DNA from: Lachnospiraceae bacterium
GTDB lineage: Bacteria > Bacillota > Clostridia > Lachnospirales > Lachnospiraceae
Length of the DNA stretch: 64,000 nucleotides
Direction of reading: 5' to 3'
Assembly (NCBI GenBank): GCA_017622875.1
Contig: JAGAQG010000052.1
Coordinates: 1 to 64,000 of the forward strand
Shown: positions 25,407 to 35,800 of the stretch, piece by piece
Numbering within the stretch: position 1 is the stretch's first letter
Layout: each line of letters begins with the position of its first letter
Notes under the pieces: model-generated
What the model was told of the DNA's origin: nothing
Database searches by the model: none
What the model saw: the letters and a program-made list of their open reading frames with translations, nothing else
Program-made: the position numbers and the translations under genes

Positions 25407-26402
25407 ATGGGATTTATTGACGTAATCAAAGACAGAGCGAGAGCAGATAAAAAAGTGATCGTTTTACCAGAATCAGAAGACAGAAGAACTTATGAAGCTG
25501 CTGCTCAGATCATGAAAGAAGGAATTGCTGATATCATCATCGTTGGTACAGAAGAACAGGTTGCTGAAGTTGGAGCAGGTCTTGACTTAACAGGCATTAA
25601 AGTTGTTGACCCTGCAAAAGATCCAAAAGCTCCTGAATATATCGACAAATTAGTTGAACTTAGAAGCAAAAAAGGCATGACAAAAGAACAGGCTACAGAT
25701 ATCCTCATGAACCAGTATTTATACTATGGTGTTATGATGGTTAAAATGGGCGATGCAGACGGTATGGTATCCGGTGCTTGCCATTCTACAGCTGACACAT
25801 TAAGACCATGCTTACAGATCCTGAAAACAAAACCAGGTACAAAACTTGTATCTGCATTCTTCTTAATGGTAGTTCCAGATTGTGAATACGGCGCAAACGG
25901 TACATTTGTATTCGCAGACAGCGGACTTGAACAGAATCCAGATCCTGAAAAGCTTGCAGCTATCGCAGCTTCTTCAGCAGAATCTTTCGAATTATTAGTT
26001 CAGCAGCCAGCAAAAGTTGCTATGCTTTCTCATTCTACAATGGGCAGTGCAAAACATGCTGACGTTGATAAAGTTGTTGAAGCAACACGTATCGTAAAAG
26101 AACAGCATCCAGAACTTATGGTTGACGGTGAAATGCAGTTAGATGCAGCAATCGTTCCAAGCGTAGGTAAATCTAAAGCTCCTAACAGCCCAGTTGCAGG
26201 TGAAGCTAACGTATTAGTATTCCCAGACTTAGATGCTGGTAACATCGGATACAAATTAGTACAGAGACTTGCAAAAGCTGAAGCTTACGGACCAGTTACA
26301 CAGGGTATCGCTAAACCAGTAAACGACTTATCCCGTGGATGCTCTGCAGAAGACATCGTAGGTGTAGTAGCTATCACAGCTGTACAGTGCCAGGCACAGT
26401 AG
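25407..26402 (+). CDS. pta: Phosphate acetyltransferase
   Basis: 331 residues, the short Pta type without the N-terminal regulatory domains. Characteristic stretches are VLPESEDRRTYEAA, MVSGACHSTADTLRPCLQIL, and SKAPNSPVAGEANVLVFPDL near the C-terminus. It converts acetyl-CoA and phosphate to acetyl phosphate, the first step of the ATP-yielding acetate pathway. Codons are strongly biased (frequent GGT, CCA, ACA, AAA), as in highly expressed genes. AAAGGAG lies upstream, and ackA follows after 31 bases. Confidence 0.97.
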   Translation: MGFIDVIKDRARADKKVIVLPESEDRRTYEAAAQIMKEGIADIIIVGTEEQVAEVGAGLDLTGIKVVDPAKDPKAPEYIDKLVELRSKKGMTKEQATDILMNQYLYYGVMMVKMGDADGMVSGACHSTADTLRPCLQILKTKPGTKLVSAFFLMVVPDCEYGANGTFVFADSGLEQNPDPEKLAAIAASSAESFELLVQQPAKVAMLSHSTMGSAKHADVDKVVEATRIVKEQHPELMVDGEMQLDAAIVPSVGKSKAPNSPVAGEANVLVFPDLDAGNIGYKLVQRLAKAEAYGPVTQGIAKPVNDLSRGCSAEDIVGVVAITAVQCQAQ

Positions 26403-26433
26403 GAATTGTTAATTATAAAGGAGAAATAATATC

Positions 26434-27627
26434 ATGAATATTTTAGTTATCAACTGCGGAAGCTCATCTCTGAAATATCAGTTAATCGACTCTGAAACAG
26501 AAAAAGCTCTTGCAAAAGGTCTTTGCGAACGTATCGGTATCGACGGAAGACTTACTTACAGCCCAGCAGGCGGAGAAAAAGAAGTAACAGACGCTCCAAT
26601 GCCAACACATACAGAAGCTATCCAGTTAGTACTTGATGCTTTAACAAACGAAAAAACAGGCGTTATCAAATCTCTTGACGAAGTAGGCGCTGTAGGACAC
26701 CGTGTAGTACATGGTGGAGAAAAATTTGCAAGCTCTTCTTTGATCACAGATGAAATGTTAGCAGCAGTTGAAGAATGTAACGACCTTGCTCCATTACACA
26801 ACCCTGCAAACTTAATCGGTATCGATGCTTGTAAAAAATGTATGCCAGGCGTACCAATGGTAGGTGTATTCGATACAGCTTTCCATCAGACAATGCCAAA
26901 AGAAGCTTATATGTACGCTCTTCCATACGAATACTATGAAAAATACAAAGTTCGTCGTTACGGCTTCCACGGAACAAGCCACAGCTTCGTTTCAAAGAGA
27001 ACAGCTGAATTCTTAGGAAAAGACATTAAAGATATGAAGATCATCGTTTGCCACCTTGGTAATGGTTCTTCTATCAGTGCTGTTAAGAATGGTGAATCTA
27101 TCGATACATCCATGGGCTTAACTCCACTTGAAGGTGTTATCATGGGAACACGTTCCGGTGACATCGATCCAGCGATCTTAGAATTCCTTGCTAAGAAAGA
27201 AGACATGAGCATTGCTGATCTTAACAATATGTTAAATAAAAAATCAGGTGTATACGGACTTTCAGGCGGCGTATCTTCTGACTTCCGTGACCTTGGCGAA
27301 GCAGCTGCAGCTGGAAATGACAAAGCTCAGTTAGCACTTGATGCATTCGCATACAGAGTAGCGAAATATGTTGGTGCTTATGCAGCAGCTATGAACGGTG
27401 TTGATGCAATTGCATTTACAGCAGGTGTTGGTGAAAACGACGCAGATACACGTAAAGCAATCCTTAGCAGACTTACATTCTTAGGTCTTGAATTAGACGA
27501 AGAAGCAAACAAGAAACGTGGAGAAGACAACATCATCTCTACACCAGATTCTAAAGTAACAGTTTGTGTAATTCCTACAAACGAAGAACTTGCAATTGCA
27601 AGAGAAACTTTAGCATTAGTTAAATAA
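26434..27627 (+). CDS. ackA: Acetate kinase
   Basis: 397 residues, full length. N-terminal [19 protein letters not shown] is the phosphate-binding signature; [31 protein letters not shown], and FTAGVGEND follow, all diagnostic. It turns acetyl phosphate and ADP into acetate and ATP. It shares the promoter and the strong codon bias of pta and is closed by an intrinsic terminator. With pta it shows acetate-forming fermentation. Confidence 0.98.
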   Translation: MNILVINCGSSSLKYQLIDSETEKALAKGLCERIGIDGRLTYSPAGGEKEVTDAPMPTHTEAIQLVLDALTNEKTGVIKSLDEVGAVGHRVVHGGEKFASSSLITDEMLAAVEECNDLAPLHNPANLIGIDACKKCMPGVPMVGVFDTAFHQTMPKEAYMYALPYEYYEKYKVRRYGFHGTSHSFVSKRTAEFLGKDIKDMKIIVCHLGNGSSISAVKNGESIDTSMGLTPLEGVIMGTRSGDIDPAILEFLAKKEDMSIADLNNMLNKKSGVYGLSGGVSSDFRDLGEAAAAGNDKAQLALDAFAYRVAKYVGAYAAAMNGVDAIAFTAGVGENDADTRKAILSRLTFLGLELDEEANKKRGEDNIISTPDSKVTVCVIPTNEELAIARETLALVK

Positions 27628-27650
27628 TAATTCTTTGATTACAAAATGAG

Positions 27651-27685
27651 AAAAAAGGGGATACATAATTTGTATCCCCTTTTTT
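27651..27685. terminator. Bidirectional intrinsic terminator after ackA
   Basis: A symmetrical stem, AAAAAAGGGGATACA (27651-27665) with TGTATCCCCTTTTTT (27671-27685), gives a GC-rich core flanked by A-run and T-run. Confidence 0.95.
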
Positions 27686-27705
27686 GAAATCATATTTGAG
27701 GTATT

Positions 27706-29847
27706 ATGGCAAAGAAAATGATAGCAGGAGTATCTGCAGTGTTGGCGGGAATCTTGATTATTTTCGGCTTGGTCAAGAATGATACTCTGCTGCCTATATA
27801 TATTAATGAAGTGGCTGCTTCAAATGGAAGTGCTTTTCAGGATGAAGACGGCGAATATGTTGACTGGATTGAACTGTATAATGACAGTGAGGAAAGCATA
27901 TCGTTAAAAGGATTTGGACTAAGTGATCAGAAGGAAGTACCGAAAAGGTGGGAATTTCCGGATATCGTGATGGAACCAAAATCCTATTTGATCGTATGTG
28001 CATCTGGAAAAGACAGGAGCGAAGCAGACAGTGAGCTTCATACGAATTTTAAAATCAGTTCAACAGGTGAGAGCATTTATTTAAGCGATGCGAATGGAAA
28101 ATTGATTTCCGGTATCAAAATTGAAGCGGTTGATTTTGACAAGTCTTACGGCAGAGTGTCCGAAATGTCGGAATATGCAGCACTTGCAACGCCTACGCCG
28201 GGGGAAGAAAATGTTGCTGAAATCATTGCCCCTGTAAAAGAAACGGGAGAAATCGATTTTTCACATCCGGCAGGCTATTATCACGATACGGTTTTTTTGA
28301 ATCTGGAGACGGATGAAAAAGATGCTGAAATCTATTACACATTGGATGGAAGTGTGCCGGATTTACAGAGTAATCAGTATACAGGCGAAGAAATTATCAT
28401 CACTGATCGGAGTTCGCAGGAGAATCGCTATACAGAAATCTGGTGCACACCAGTTGATTTCTGGAATGGCGATGGAAACACCTATGATCCTGCATTGCAA
28501 TATAAAGCGACTGTTTTAAAGGCGAGGATGTATTTTCCGGAAGACGAGTGCTGGTCAGAAAAAGTGTGGACGAGTACGTATCTGATCGGTGCGGATTATA
28601 CCATGCCAATCATGTCTTTAAGTGTATCAGAAGAACTGCTGTTTGACGAGCAAAATGGTATTTATGTTCCAGGAAAGGAATTTGATGCTTATGTGAGCTC
28701 GGAAACAGAGCTTCCACAGGATGCAAGACTATGGAGAGGAAATTATTCAGAAGATACCGAGGTTTTGGGGTATTTGGAATATTTTGAGGATGGTCAGAAG
28801 ACCATGGAAAATGAAATAACCCTAAGAATTTGCGGTGCAGCATCCAGAGGTAATGCGCAAAAATCAATAGCAGTCTATGCATGGAGCAAGGAAAATCAGA
28901 GTGAATTTTTGTGCCCTGTATTTGGGGAAGAATACGAGAATTTGGAAGGGAACACAATCGAAGCATTTTCATCCTTACGTCTTCGTGCATTTGGAAACGA
29001 CTGGAGACGCTCTATGTTCAGAGATGCCTTATCTCAGGCGTTGGCAGAAGATCTGAATTTGGGAACTCAGGGGTATCAGCCGTGTATTTTGTTGGTCAAC
29101 GGTGAGTATTTTGGGGTTTATGAAATCAGAGAGAACCGTGATGAGAAATTTTTTGAGGAACACTTTGGAATTCGTGAGGGAAATCTGATAAAAACAGAAA
29201 TTTTTGGACTGACAGAGGAAAATGCGGATGAGAATGGTAAAGATTTCCTGGAAATGGTTTCGTTCGCGGAAAAAGAAGATTTGAGTTTGCCTGAAAATTA
29301 TTCTTATATGGAATCAAAGCTTGACATCGAACAGTTTATCGATTATATGATAGTAGAGCAGTATTTATATAATGTGGACTGGCCTTCAAACAATACATTG
29401 GCTTTTAAGAGCTTGCTTACAAGAAGAGATTCGGAATTTGAAGATGGCAGATGGAGATTTGTACTTTACGATTTGGATTATGCGATCAATTATCCATCAG
29501 AAGATAATTTTGAAATTATAAAGAATTCGGAAAATTATGTTTCAATTCTGCTGAGGGCATTGCTGAATAATGAATCTTTCAGAGAAAAGTATGTGAATCG
29601 ATTTGAAGAACTTCTGGAAACTTATTTTGAACCATCCAGAGCTTTGGAAATTTTAGAGGCATTTGAAAACGAATTTGCGCCTGAAATCGAAGAAACATTA
29701 AAGCGCTGGAATGTATATCAGGCAGATGGCAGTGTTTTAAAGGAAGTTACTACAGATTACTGGTATGAAAAAATGGAAGATTTAAAGGAGTTTTTCGTGG
29801 AGAGGCCGGAATATGCAAGGAAATATTTCTACAGTTCCATTTATTAA
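27706..29847 (+). CDS. CotH-like kinase-fold protein with lamin-tail domain
   Basis: 713 residues. A signal anchor (residues 4-24, KMIAGVSAVLAGILIIFGLV) suggests export. Next is a lamin-tail-type domain (INEVAASNGSAF, then EYVDWIELYNDSEESISLKG, about 34-110). A chitobiase-like repeat follows (FSHPAGYYHDTVFLNL, DAEIYYTLDGSVPD, about 185-235). The CotH kinase domain has LLVNGEYFGVYEIRENRDEK, NVDWPSNNTLAFK, and WRFVLYDLDYAIN with the metal-binding DLD. Bacterial CotH proteins phosphorylate spore-coat proteins; the secreted multidomain forms in gut clostridia are of unknown substrate. It is a single gene between the ackA terminator and the yceD promoter. Confidence 0.85.
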   Translation: MAKKMIAGVSAVLAGILIIFGLVKNDTLLPIYINEVAASNGSAFQDEDGEYVDWIELYNDSEESISLKGFGLSDQKEVPKRWEFPDIVMEPKSYLIVCASGKDRSEADSELHTNFKISSTGESIYLSDANGKLISGIKIEAVDFDKSYGRVSEMSEYAALATPTPGEENVAEIIAPVKETGEIDFSHPAGYYHDTVFLNLETDEKDAEIYYTLDGSVPDLQSNQYTGEEIIITDRSSQENRYTEIWCTPVDFWNGDGNTYDPALQYKATVLKARMYFPEDECWSEKVWTSTYLIGADYTMPIMSLSVSEELLFDEQNGIYVPGKEFDAYVSSETELPQDARLWRGNYSEDTEVLGYLEYFEDGQKTMENEITLRICGAASRGNAQKSIAVYAWSKENQSEFLCPVFGEEYENLEGNTIEAFSSLRLRAFGNDWRRSMFRDALSQALAEDLNLGTQGYQPCILLVNGEYFGVYEIRENRDEKFFEEHFGIREGNLIKTEIFGLTEENADENGKDFLEMVSFAEKEDLSLPENYSYMESKLDIEQFIDYMIVEQYLYNVDWPSNNTLAFKSLLTRRDSEFEDGRWRFVLYDLDYAINYPSEDNFEIIKNSENYVSILLRALLNNESFREKYVNRFEELLETYFEPSRALEILEAFENEFAPEIEETLKRWNVYQADGSVLKEVTTDYWYEKMEDLKEFFVERPEYARKYFYSSIY

Positions 29848-29877
29848 AATTGTATTAAAATAATGTCAAAAATAGTG

Positions 29878-29906
29878 TTGACAACACAAGATATAGTATG
29901 TATAAT
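29878..29906 (+). promoter_or_regulatory. Consensus promoter of yceD-rpmF
   Basis: TTGACA (29878-29883), 17 bases, TATAAT (29901-29906): a perfect match to the main sigma consensus. Confidence 0.88.
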
Positions 29907-29932
29907 AAATCAGTGCGAAATGGGAGACTATG

Positions 29933-30442
29933 ATGCTAATCAATTTATCAAAACTATTATCAGGCGATCAGGAAACAATAACTGAACAGGTAACTTTAGA
30001 GATGGAAGCTTTTGTTTCTTCTATTGGGACTTTCCCAGTGGTTGAAAAGAGAAGTTTTCCGTTGAAAGTAAGTAAGATCGGTGCAGACAAGTTCCTGATT
30101 GAAGGTGAAACAGCAGTGACGCTGGACATTCCATGTGACAGATGCTTAACACCTGTGAAAGTAGAAATTCCGCTGAATATTTCCAGAGAGTACGATAAGA
30201 ACACTGTGGAAGAAGAAGCAGAAGATGAAAATTTGATAGTTGGATATAATTTGGATGCAGAACAGTTGATTTACTGTGAGATTTTAGTGAACTGGCCTAT
30301 GAAGACTTTATGTACAGAGGCCTGCAAAGGCATCTGTAAAAAGTGCGGAGCTAATCTCAACCACAGCAGCTGTACATGCGATACTGTGGAACTGGATCCG
30401 AGAATGGCCAAGATTCGCGACATCTTTAACAATGCAAAGTAA
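29933..30442 (+). CDS. yceD: DUF177/YceD family protein
   Basis: 169 residues. ATG 29933 is preferred over ATG 29930 because GGGAG (29922-29926) is then 6 bases away. The family signature CDRCLTPVKVEIPLNISREY and a C-terminal cysteine cluster (CTEACKGICKKCGANLN, then CTCD) that could bind zinc are present. YceD is linked to 23S rRNA accumulation and almost always precedes rpmF, as here (22 bases). Confidence 0.9.
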   Translation: MLINLSKLLSGDQETITEQVTLEMEAFVSSIGTFPVVEKRSFPLKVSKIGADKFLIEGETAVTLDIPCDRCLTPVKVEIPLNISREYDKNTVEEEAEDENLIVGYNLDAEQLIYCEILVNWPMKTLCTEACKGICKKCGANLNHSSCTCDTVELDPRMAKIRDIFNNAK

Positions 30443-30464
30443 TAGGTAGAGGAGGTGCAACCTA

Positions 30465-30644
30465 ATGTCTATTTGTCCAAAGAACAAATCTTCCAAAGGT
30501 AGAAGAGATAAAAGAAGAGCAAACTGGAAAATGAGCGTACCTAACATGGTAAAATGCAGCAAATGTGGAGCTTTAATGCTTTCTCACAGAGTATGCAAAG
30601 CTTGTGGTTCTTACAACAAGAAAGAAATTATCTCTGCTGAATAA
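30465..30644 (+). CDS. rpmF: 50S ribosomal protein L32
   Basis: 59 residues beginning MSICPKNKSSKGRRDKRRAN, with a zinc ribbon CSKCG ... CKACG intact (four cysteines), so this is the zinc-binding form. Ribosome site GAGGAGGTG lies about 8 bases upstream. It is short and basic, of normal length for L32, and is followed by its own terminator. Confidence 0.97.
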   Translation: MSICPKNKSSKGRRDKRRANWKMSVPNMVKCSKCGALMLSHRVCKACGSYNKKEIISAE

Positions 30645-30658
30645 TGTGAAGGTAATTG

Positions 30659-30690
30659 GGACTTTTCGAGAAATCGGAAAGTCCTTTTTT
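30659..30690 (+). terminator. Intrinsic terminator after rpmF
   Basis: GGACTTTTCGA (30659-30669) pairs with TCGGAAAGTCC (30674-30684), followed by TTTTTT. Confidence 0.9.
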
Positions 30691-30725
30691 ATTTCAAAGA
30701 ACGGGCGAATCGTTCAAAAAATTTA

Positions 30726-30754
30726 TTGATTTATAACCGCAAGTTTAGTATGAT
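30726..30754 (+). promoter_or_regulatory. Promoter of the plsX operon
   Basis: TTGATT (30726-30731), 17 bases, TATGAT (30749-30754). It lies between the rpmF terminator and plsX. Confidence 0.62.
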
Positions 30755-30798
30755 AAAGGACAGAGAGTGGGCGAGTCCACTTCAAAGGAGGAAAATAA

Positions 30799-31815
30799 GT
30801 GCAGGAATTAGTAAGAGTTGCGGTAGACGCCATGGGCGGAGATAACGCACCGGCATCCACTGTAAAAGGAGCCGTAGATGCCCTTAATAAAAGTCAGGAA
30901 ATCAGTGTATTTTTAGTTGGTCAGGAAGAAGTCATCAAAAAGGAATTAGAACAATATACTTATCCAAAGGAGCGACTGACAATTGTACCGGCAAGTGAGA
31001 TCATTGAGATGGCTGAGCCTCCGGTAATGGCAATCCGCAAGAAAAAAGATTCTTCGATTGTTGTTGGTATGAAGATGGTACACAACGGAGAAGCTGATGC
31101 TTTCGTATCTGCTGGAAGTACAGGTGCTGTCCTTGTCGGAGGACAGTTAGTCGTTGGCAGAGTAAAAGGGGTGGAGAGACCACCTTTAGCCCCACTTATT
31201 CCTACGGAAAAAGGATTTTCTCTTCTCATTGACTGTGGAGCCAATGTAGACGCAAGACCGTCTCATTTGGTACAGTTTGCCAGAATGGGTTCCATCTATA
31301 TGGAAAATATTATGGGAGTGAAAAATCCTCGCGTTGGTATCGTTAATATCGGTGCCGAAGAAGAAAAAGGAAATGCTCTTGTAAAAGAAACATTCCCGCT
31401 GTTGAAAGAATGTAAGGATATTAACTTTGTTGGAAGCGTGGAAGCGAGAGATATTCCAAAAGGCGAAGTAGATGTTGTTGTATGTGAAGCCTTTGTAGGA
31501 AATGTTATCTTAAAGCTTTACGAAGGTGTCGGCGGAACACTTGTAAAAGTAATCAAAAAAGGCATGATGCAGACTCTTCGCGGAAAGATTGGCGGACTTC
31601 TTGTAAAACCTTCCTTAAAGGAAACTATGAAATCCTTTGATACTTCTGAAAGAGGCGGTGCTCCGCTTTTAGGACTTCGCGGTCTTGTTGTAAAGACTCA
31701 TGGAAGCTCCAAATCGAAGGAAATCACCAATTCTATCTTGGAATGTATTGCATTCAAGAAACAGGAAATCAGTAAGAAAATTGAAGAAAATCTGCAGGAA
31801 GAAAAGGCAGAATAG
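30799..31815 (+). CDS. plsX: Phosphate acyltransferase PlsX
   Basis: 338 residues, GTG start with AAAGGAGG (30785-30791). Signature stretches: VAVDAMGGDNAPAS, SAGSTGAVLVGGQ, LIDCGANVDARP, GNVILKLYEGVGG. It converts acyl-ACP to acyl phosphate for phospholipid synthesis by the PlsX/PlsY route. It is followed after 14 bases by acpP, encoding its substrate carrier. Confidence 0.96.
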   Translation: MQELVRVAVDAMGGDNAPASTVKGAVDALNKSQEISVFLVGQEEVIKKELEQYTYPKERLTIVPASEIIEMAEPPVMAIRKKKDSSIVVGMKMVHNGEADAFVSAGSTGAVLVGGQLVVGRVKGVERPPLAPLIPTEKGFSLLIDCGANVDARPSHLVQFARMGSIYMENIMGVKNPRVGIVNIGAEEEKGNALVKETFPLLKECKDINFVGSVEARDIPKGEVDVVVCEAFVGNVILKLYEGVGGTLVKVIKKGMMQTLRGKIGGLLVKPSLKETMKSFDTSERGGAPLLGLRGLVVKTHGSSKSKEITNSILECIAFKKQEISKKIEENLQEEKAE

Positions 31816-31829
31816 AAAGGATGTTAATT

Positions 31830-32069
31830 ATGGAAGATAATGCAAAAAAAATTATCGAAGTCATTGCTGACGAACTTAACATGGACGAAAGTGAAATTAC
31901 ATTAGAAAGTACATTTACAGATGATTTAGGTGCTGATTCTCTTGATGTTTGCCAGATTATTATGAGACTGGAAGATATGTACAAAATTACAATCGATGAT
32001 GATGCTGCAATGGACATCAAAACAGTTGGTGATGCAGTAGCACAGCTTGAAAAAGTAGTTAACGCTTAA
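31830..32069 (+). CDS. acpP: Acyl carrier protein
   Basis: 79 residues from ATG 31830 (GAAAGG 9 bases upstream); the ATG at 31821 would leave no spacing. The phosphopantetheine site is LGADSLDV, Ser 37, and the protein is highly acidic as usual for ACP. It carries growing fatty acids, and its gene lies between plsX and rnc as in many Firmicutes. Confidence 0.96.
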   Translation: MEDNAKKIIEVIADELNMDESEITLESTFTDDLGADSLDVCQIIMRLEDMYKITIDDDAAMDIKTVGDAVAQLEKVVNA

Positions 32070-32076
32070 GAAATCC

Positions 32077-32110
32077 AGAGAAAAAGCCCAACCCCGGGCT
32101 TTTTCTCTTT
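32077..32110 (+). terminator. Intrinsic terminator between acpP and rnc
   Basis: A 13-pair stem, AGAGAAAAAGCCC (32077-32089) with GGGCTTTTTCTCT (32096-32108), followed by T residues. It probably lowers transcription into rnc and smc relative to acpP. Confidence 0.88.
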
Positions 32111-32128
32111 TAGAAAAGTGAGACGATC

Positions 32129-32809
32129 ATGGGAAAGTTAAATGAGTTAGAAAAGAAAATCGGATATCGTTTTAATGATTTTGCAAATCTGGAGCATGCA
32201 ATGCGTCACAGTTCCTTTTGCAATGAACAGAAAATGAACAGACTGATGAATAATGAACGTCTGGAATTTTTAGGAGACGCAGTTTTAGAACTTGTCACCA
32301 GTGAGTTCTTATACACGAATTATCCGAAAATGCCGGAAGGCGAAGCCACCAGAAAACGTGCCAGTATGGTATGTGAGCAGACTTTAGCATTATGTGCAAA
32401 GGAAATTGACCTGGGAAGTTATTTATATTTGGGAAAAGGCGAGGAATTGACCGGAGGAAGAGAAAGATCCTCTGTAACTTCTGATGCCATGGAAGCACTT
32501 ATTGGTGCCATCTATTTAGATGGTGGTTTTACTAGTGCAAAAGAGTTTGTAGAAAGATTTGTATTAAACGGAATTGAAGAAAAGCAGCTCTTTTATGATA
32601 GTAAGACTACATTCCAGGAAATAATGCAGAGTATTACCACAGAACCGATTCACTATGAGCTGATCGGGGAAGAGGGACCGGACCATTGCAAAACATTTAT
32701 GGTAGAACTTTTCGTAGGAGAAAGAAGTGCAGGAAAAGGCTCCGGGAAATCGAAAAAGACTGCTGAACAGGCAGCAGCCTATGATGCAATCATGAAATTA
32801 AAACACTAG
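32129..32809 (+). CDS. rnc: Ribonuclease III
   Basis: 226 residues. The catalytic signature NERLEFLGDAVLELV (about 38-52) and the second acidic site DAMEALIGAIYLDGG are present. The double-stranded-RNA-binding domain is at the C-terminus (TTFQEIMQSI to GKGSGKSKKTAEQAAAYDA). It processes rRNA and cuts structured RNA, potentially including the repeat RNA at 54158. It lies 10 bases before smc. Confidence 0.96.
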   Translation: MGKLNELEKKIGYRFNDFANLEHAMRHSSFCNEQKMNRLMNNERLEFLGDAVLELVTSEFLYTNYPKMPEGEATRKRASMVCEQTLALCAKEIDLGSYLYLGKGEELTGGRERSSVTSDAMEALIGAIYLDGGFTSAKEFVERFVLNGIEEKQLFYDSKTTFQEIMQSITTEPIHYELIGEEGPDHCKTFMVELFVGERSAGKGSGKSKKTAEQAAAYDAIMKLKH

Positions 32810-32819
32810 AGGAGAACCT

Positions 32820-35800
32820 ATGTATTTAAAAAGCATTGAAGTACACGGATTTAAATCTTTTGCAAATAAGATTGTATTCGACTTTCATAACGGGATTACC
32901 GGTATTGTAGGGCCAAATGGCAGTGGGAAAAGTAATGTTGCCGATGCTGTCCGCTGGGTACTTGGAGAGCAGCGTGTCAAACAGCTTCGAGGCTCCAATA
33001 TGCAGGATGTCATTTTTTCCGGTACGGAAACCCGTAAACCACAGGGCTACGCCTTTGTTGCCATCACACTGGACAATGCGGATAAACAACTTCCGGTAGA
33101 TTATGAGGAAGTGACCGTTGCAAGACGTCTGTATCGTTCTGGTGAAAGCGAATATCTGATTAATGGAACTGTCTGTCGATTAAAGGATGTACAGGAAATG
33201 TTCTACGATACCGGTATCGGTAAAGAGGGCTATTCTATCATTGGACAGGGCCAGATTGATAAGATCTTAAGTACAAAGCCTGAAGAAGCCAGAGAGCTTT
33301 TTGACGAGGCGACAGGAATTGTTAAGTTTAAAAAGCGAAAAAAGAATGCAGAGAAGAAGCTGGAAGAAGAAAAACAGAATCTTCTGCGTGTCAACGATAT
33401 TTTAACAGAGCTTGAAAAGCAGTTAGGGCCATTAAAAAGACAGTCCGAAACTGCAAAAGAATACTTGAAAAAACGAGATACTTTAAAGATCTATGATGTG
33501 AATCTTTTCTTAATGGAAATGGAGCGCATCAAACAGGCCCAGAAGGATCTGGAAGAAAAGACCATCATTGTACAAAATGATTTTGAAGATTCCAAGAAAT
33601 CTTATGAAAACTGTAAGCTGGAATATGAACATATCGAAAAGGAAATCGAAGGTTTAAATGAAGGGATTGAGGAAAAGAAAACCCTTCTGACAGAAAATGC
33701 ATTACAGAAAAAGCAGTATGAAGGTCAGATTGCAGTATTAAAAGCCCAGAATAATTCTGCATTGTCAAATGACAAGCATTTAAAGAGCCGTAAAGAGGCA
33801 ATTTTAAGAGAAACAGAAGAAAAAGAGTCTCAGAAGGAAGAATTCTTAAAAGAAAAATACAAGTTGGACATGCAGCTTGCAGATATGAAGGGTGTTTTAG
33901 CTGAGGCAGAGGAAAACTTAGAGAGTGTTCAGCAGAGAATTTTAGATTTAAATCACAGCATTGAATATTGCAAAAATGAGATCATTCAACTGTTAAATGA
34001 AAAGGCTTCTACCAAAGGAAAGATTCAGCGATATGACACCATGCTTGAGCAGGTGCAGATTCGTAAAGCTGAAGTCAGCTCGAAAATTTTGTCCTTGAAG
34101 ACAGAAGAGAATGAGAATGAGAGCGGACTTGCTGAAGCAAAACGGGAATTTGAAGAAGTTAATTCGGTGATTCGTGGATACAATGAGCAGAAAACAGTCA
34201 TTGAACAGGAAATTGAAGACTATGTAAAGTCATTAAGAGAGTTAAATCATCTGTTGGAAGTAGGACAGAGTGCTTATCATAGAGAGGCCTCCCGTCTGGA
34301 ATCCTTAAGAAATCTGACAGAGCGCTATGACGGTTACGGAAATTCTATCCGCAAGGTCATGGAACAGAAAAAAAACCAGAGCGGTATTTTGGGCGTTGTA
34401 GCGGATCTTATTAAAGTAGAGAAAAACTATGAGGTCGCAATTGAAACAGCGCTTGGCGGCAGTATTCAGAACATTGTCACAGATAATGAGCAGACTGCCA
34501 AGTCCATGATCCAGTATTTGAAAGCAAATAAGCTGGGACGTGCTACATTCTTACCGTTGACATCCATTAAGGGGAATAACATTTTTAATAAAGAAAATGT
34601 ATTAAAAGAGACAGGTGTCATCGGTGTTGCGCATACACTGGTTAAGACAGAGGAAAAATTCTCAGTTCTTGCGAAGTATCTGCTTGGCAGAACACTGGTG
34701 GTAGATCACATTGATAATGCCATTAGATTACAGAAAAAATATGACCAGACACTCCGTATCGTTACTTTAGAAGGAGAATCCTTAAATCCAGGCGGTTCCA
34801 TGACCGGTGGTGCATTTAAGAATAACAGTAACCTGTTGGGACGCCGTCGTGAGATTGAAGAGCTGGAACTGAGCGTGAAACAGCTTTCTATTGAACTGGA
34901 AGAGCGAAAAGCACAGGTGGAAGATACAAAAGCGAAACGTACCGCCTGCTATGGTACTTTGGATGAAATTAATGAAAAGCTTTCCAAAGAATTCGTTAAA
35001 CAGAATACTGCGAAAATGCAGCTGAATCTGTATGAACAGAAGAAACAGGAATTCGAAGGAAGTTTAAATAAGCTTCGCAGTGAATTGAAGGAGCTGGAAG
35101 GTCAGATTCAGGATATTATCACAAGCAGAAAAGAGATTGCTGCAGAATTAAAGGGCTCTGATATTAAAGAGAAAGCAAATGAAGTGAGCATTGCCAGATA
35201 TCAGGAAGAGCTGGTGGAATATCAGGAAAAAGAAGTGGATTGTAAGGAAGAGGTGGAAGAGCTTCACTTACAGAATGCATCTTTCCAGCAGAAGAAAGAG
35301 TTCGTTCAGGAAAATATTCGCCGTATTGAAGAGGAATTGCATCGCCTGAAGGAAGAGAAAGAGAGCCTTGATGAGACCATCGCACATTCCAGGGATGATG
35401 CAGAGGCCAGAGAGGAAGGAATTGCCACTCTTCAGGGACAGATTGAAGAGCTGACGGGGATTTCTGAGAAAACTGAGCAGGAAAAGACTGCATTGCTTGA
35501 GAAAAAGGAAGAGCTTCTTTCAAAGAATAAGGATTTCTTCGATAAGCGTGAACAGCTGTCGGGTAGAATTAATGATTTGGATAAGGAACTGTATCGTTTA
35601 GGCACTCAGAAAGAAAAACTGGAAGAGTCAGCGGAGAACTTTATCAATTATATGTGGCAGGAGTACGAATTGACACATCACGAAGCATTACCAATGAAGG
35701 ATGAGCAGTTTAGTGACCGCCAGGAATTAAAGAGAAGCATTGCTAAGATCAAAGAAGAAATCAAGCAGCTTGGAAATGTCAATATCAATGCCATTGAGGA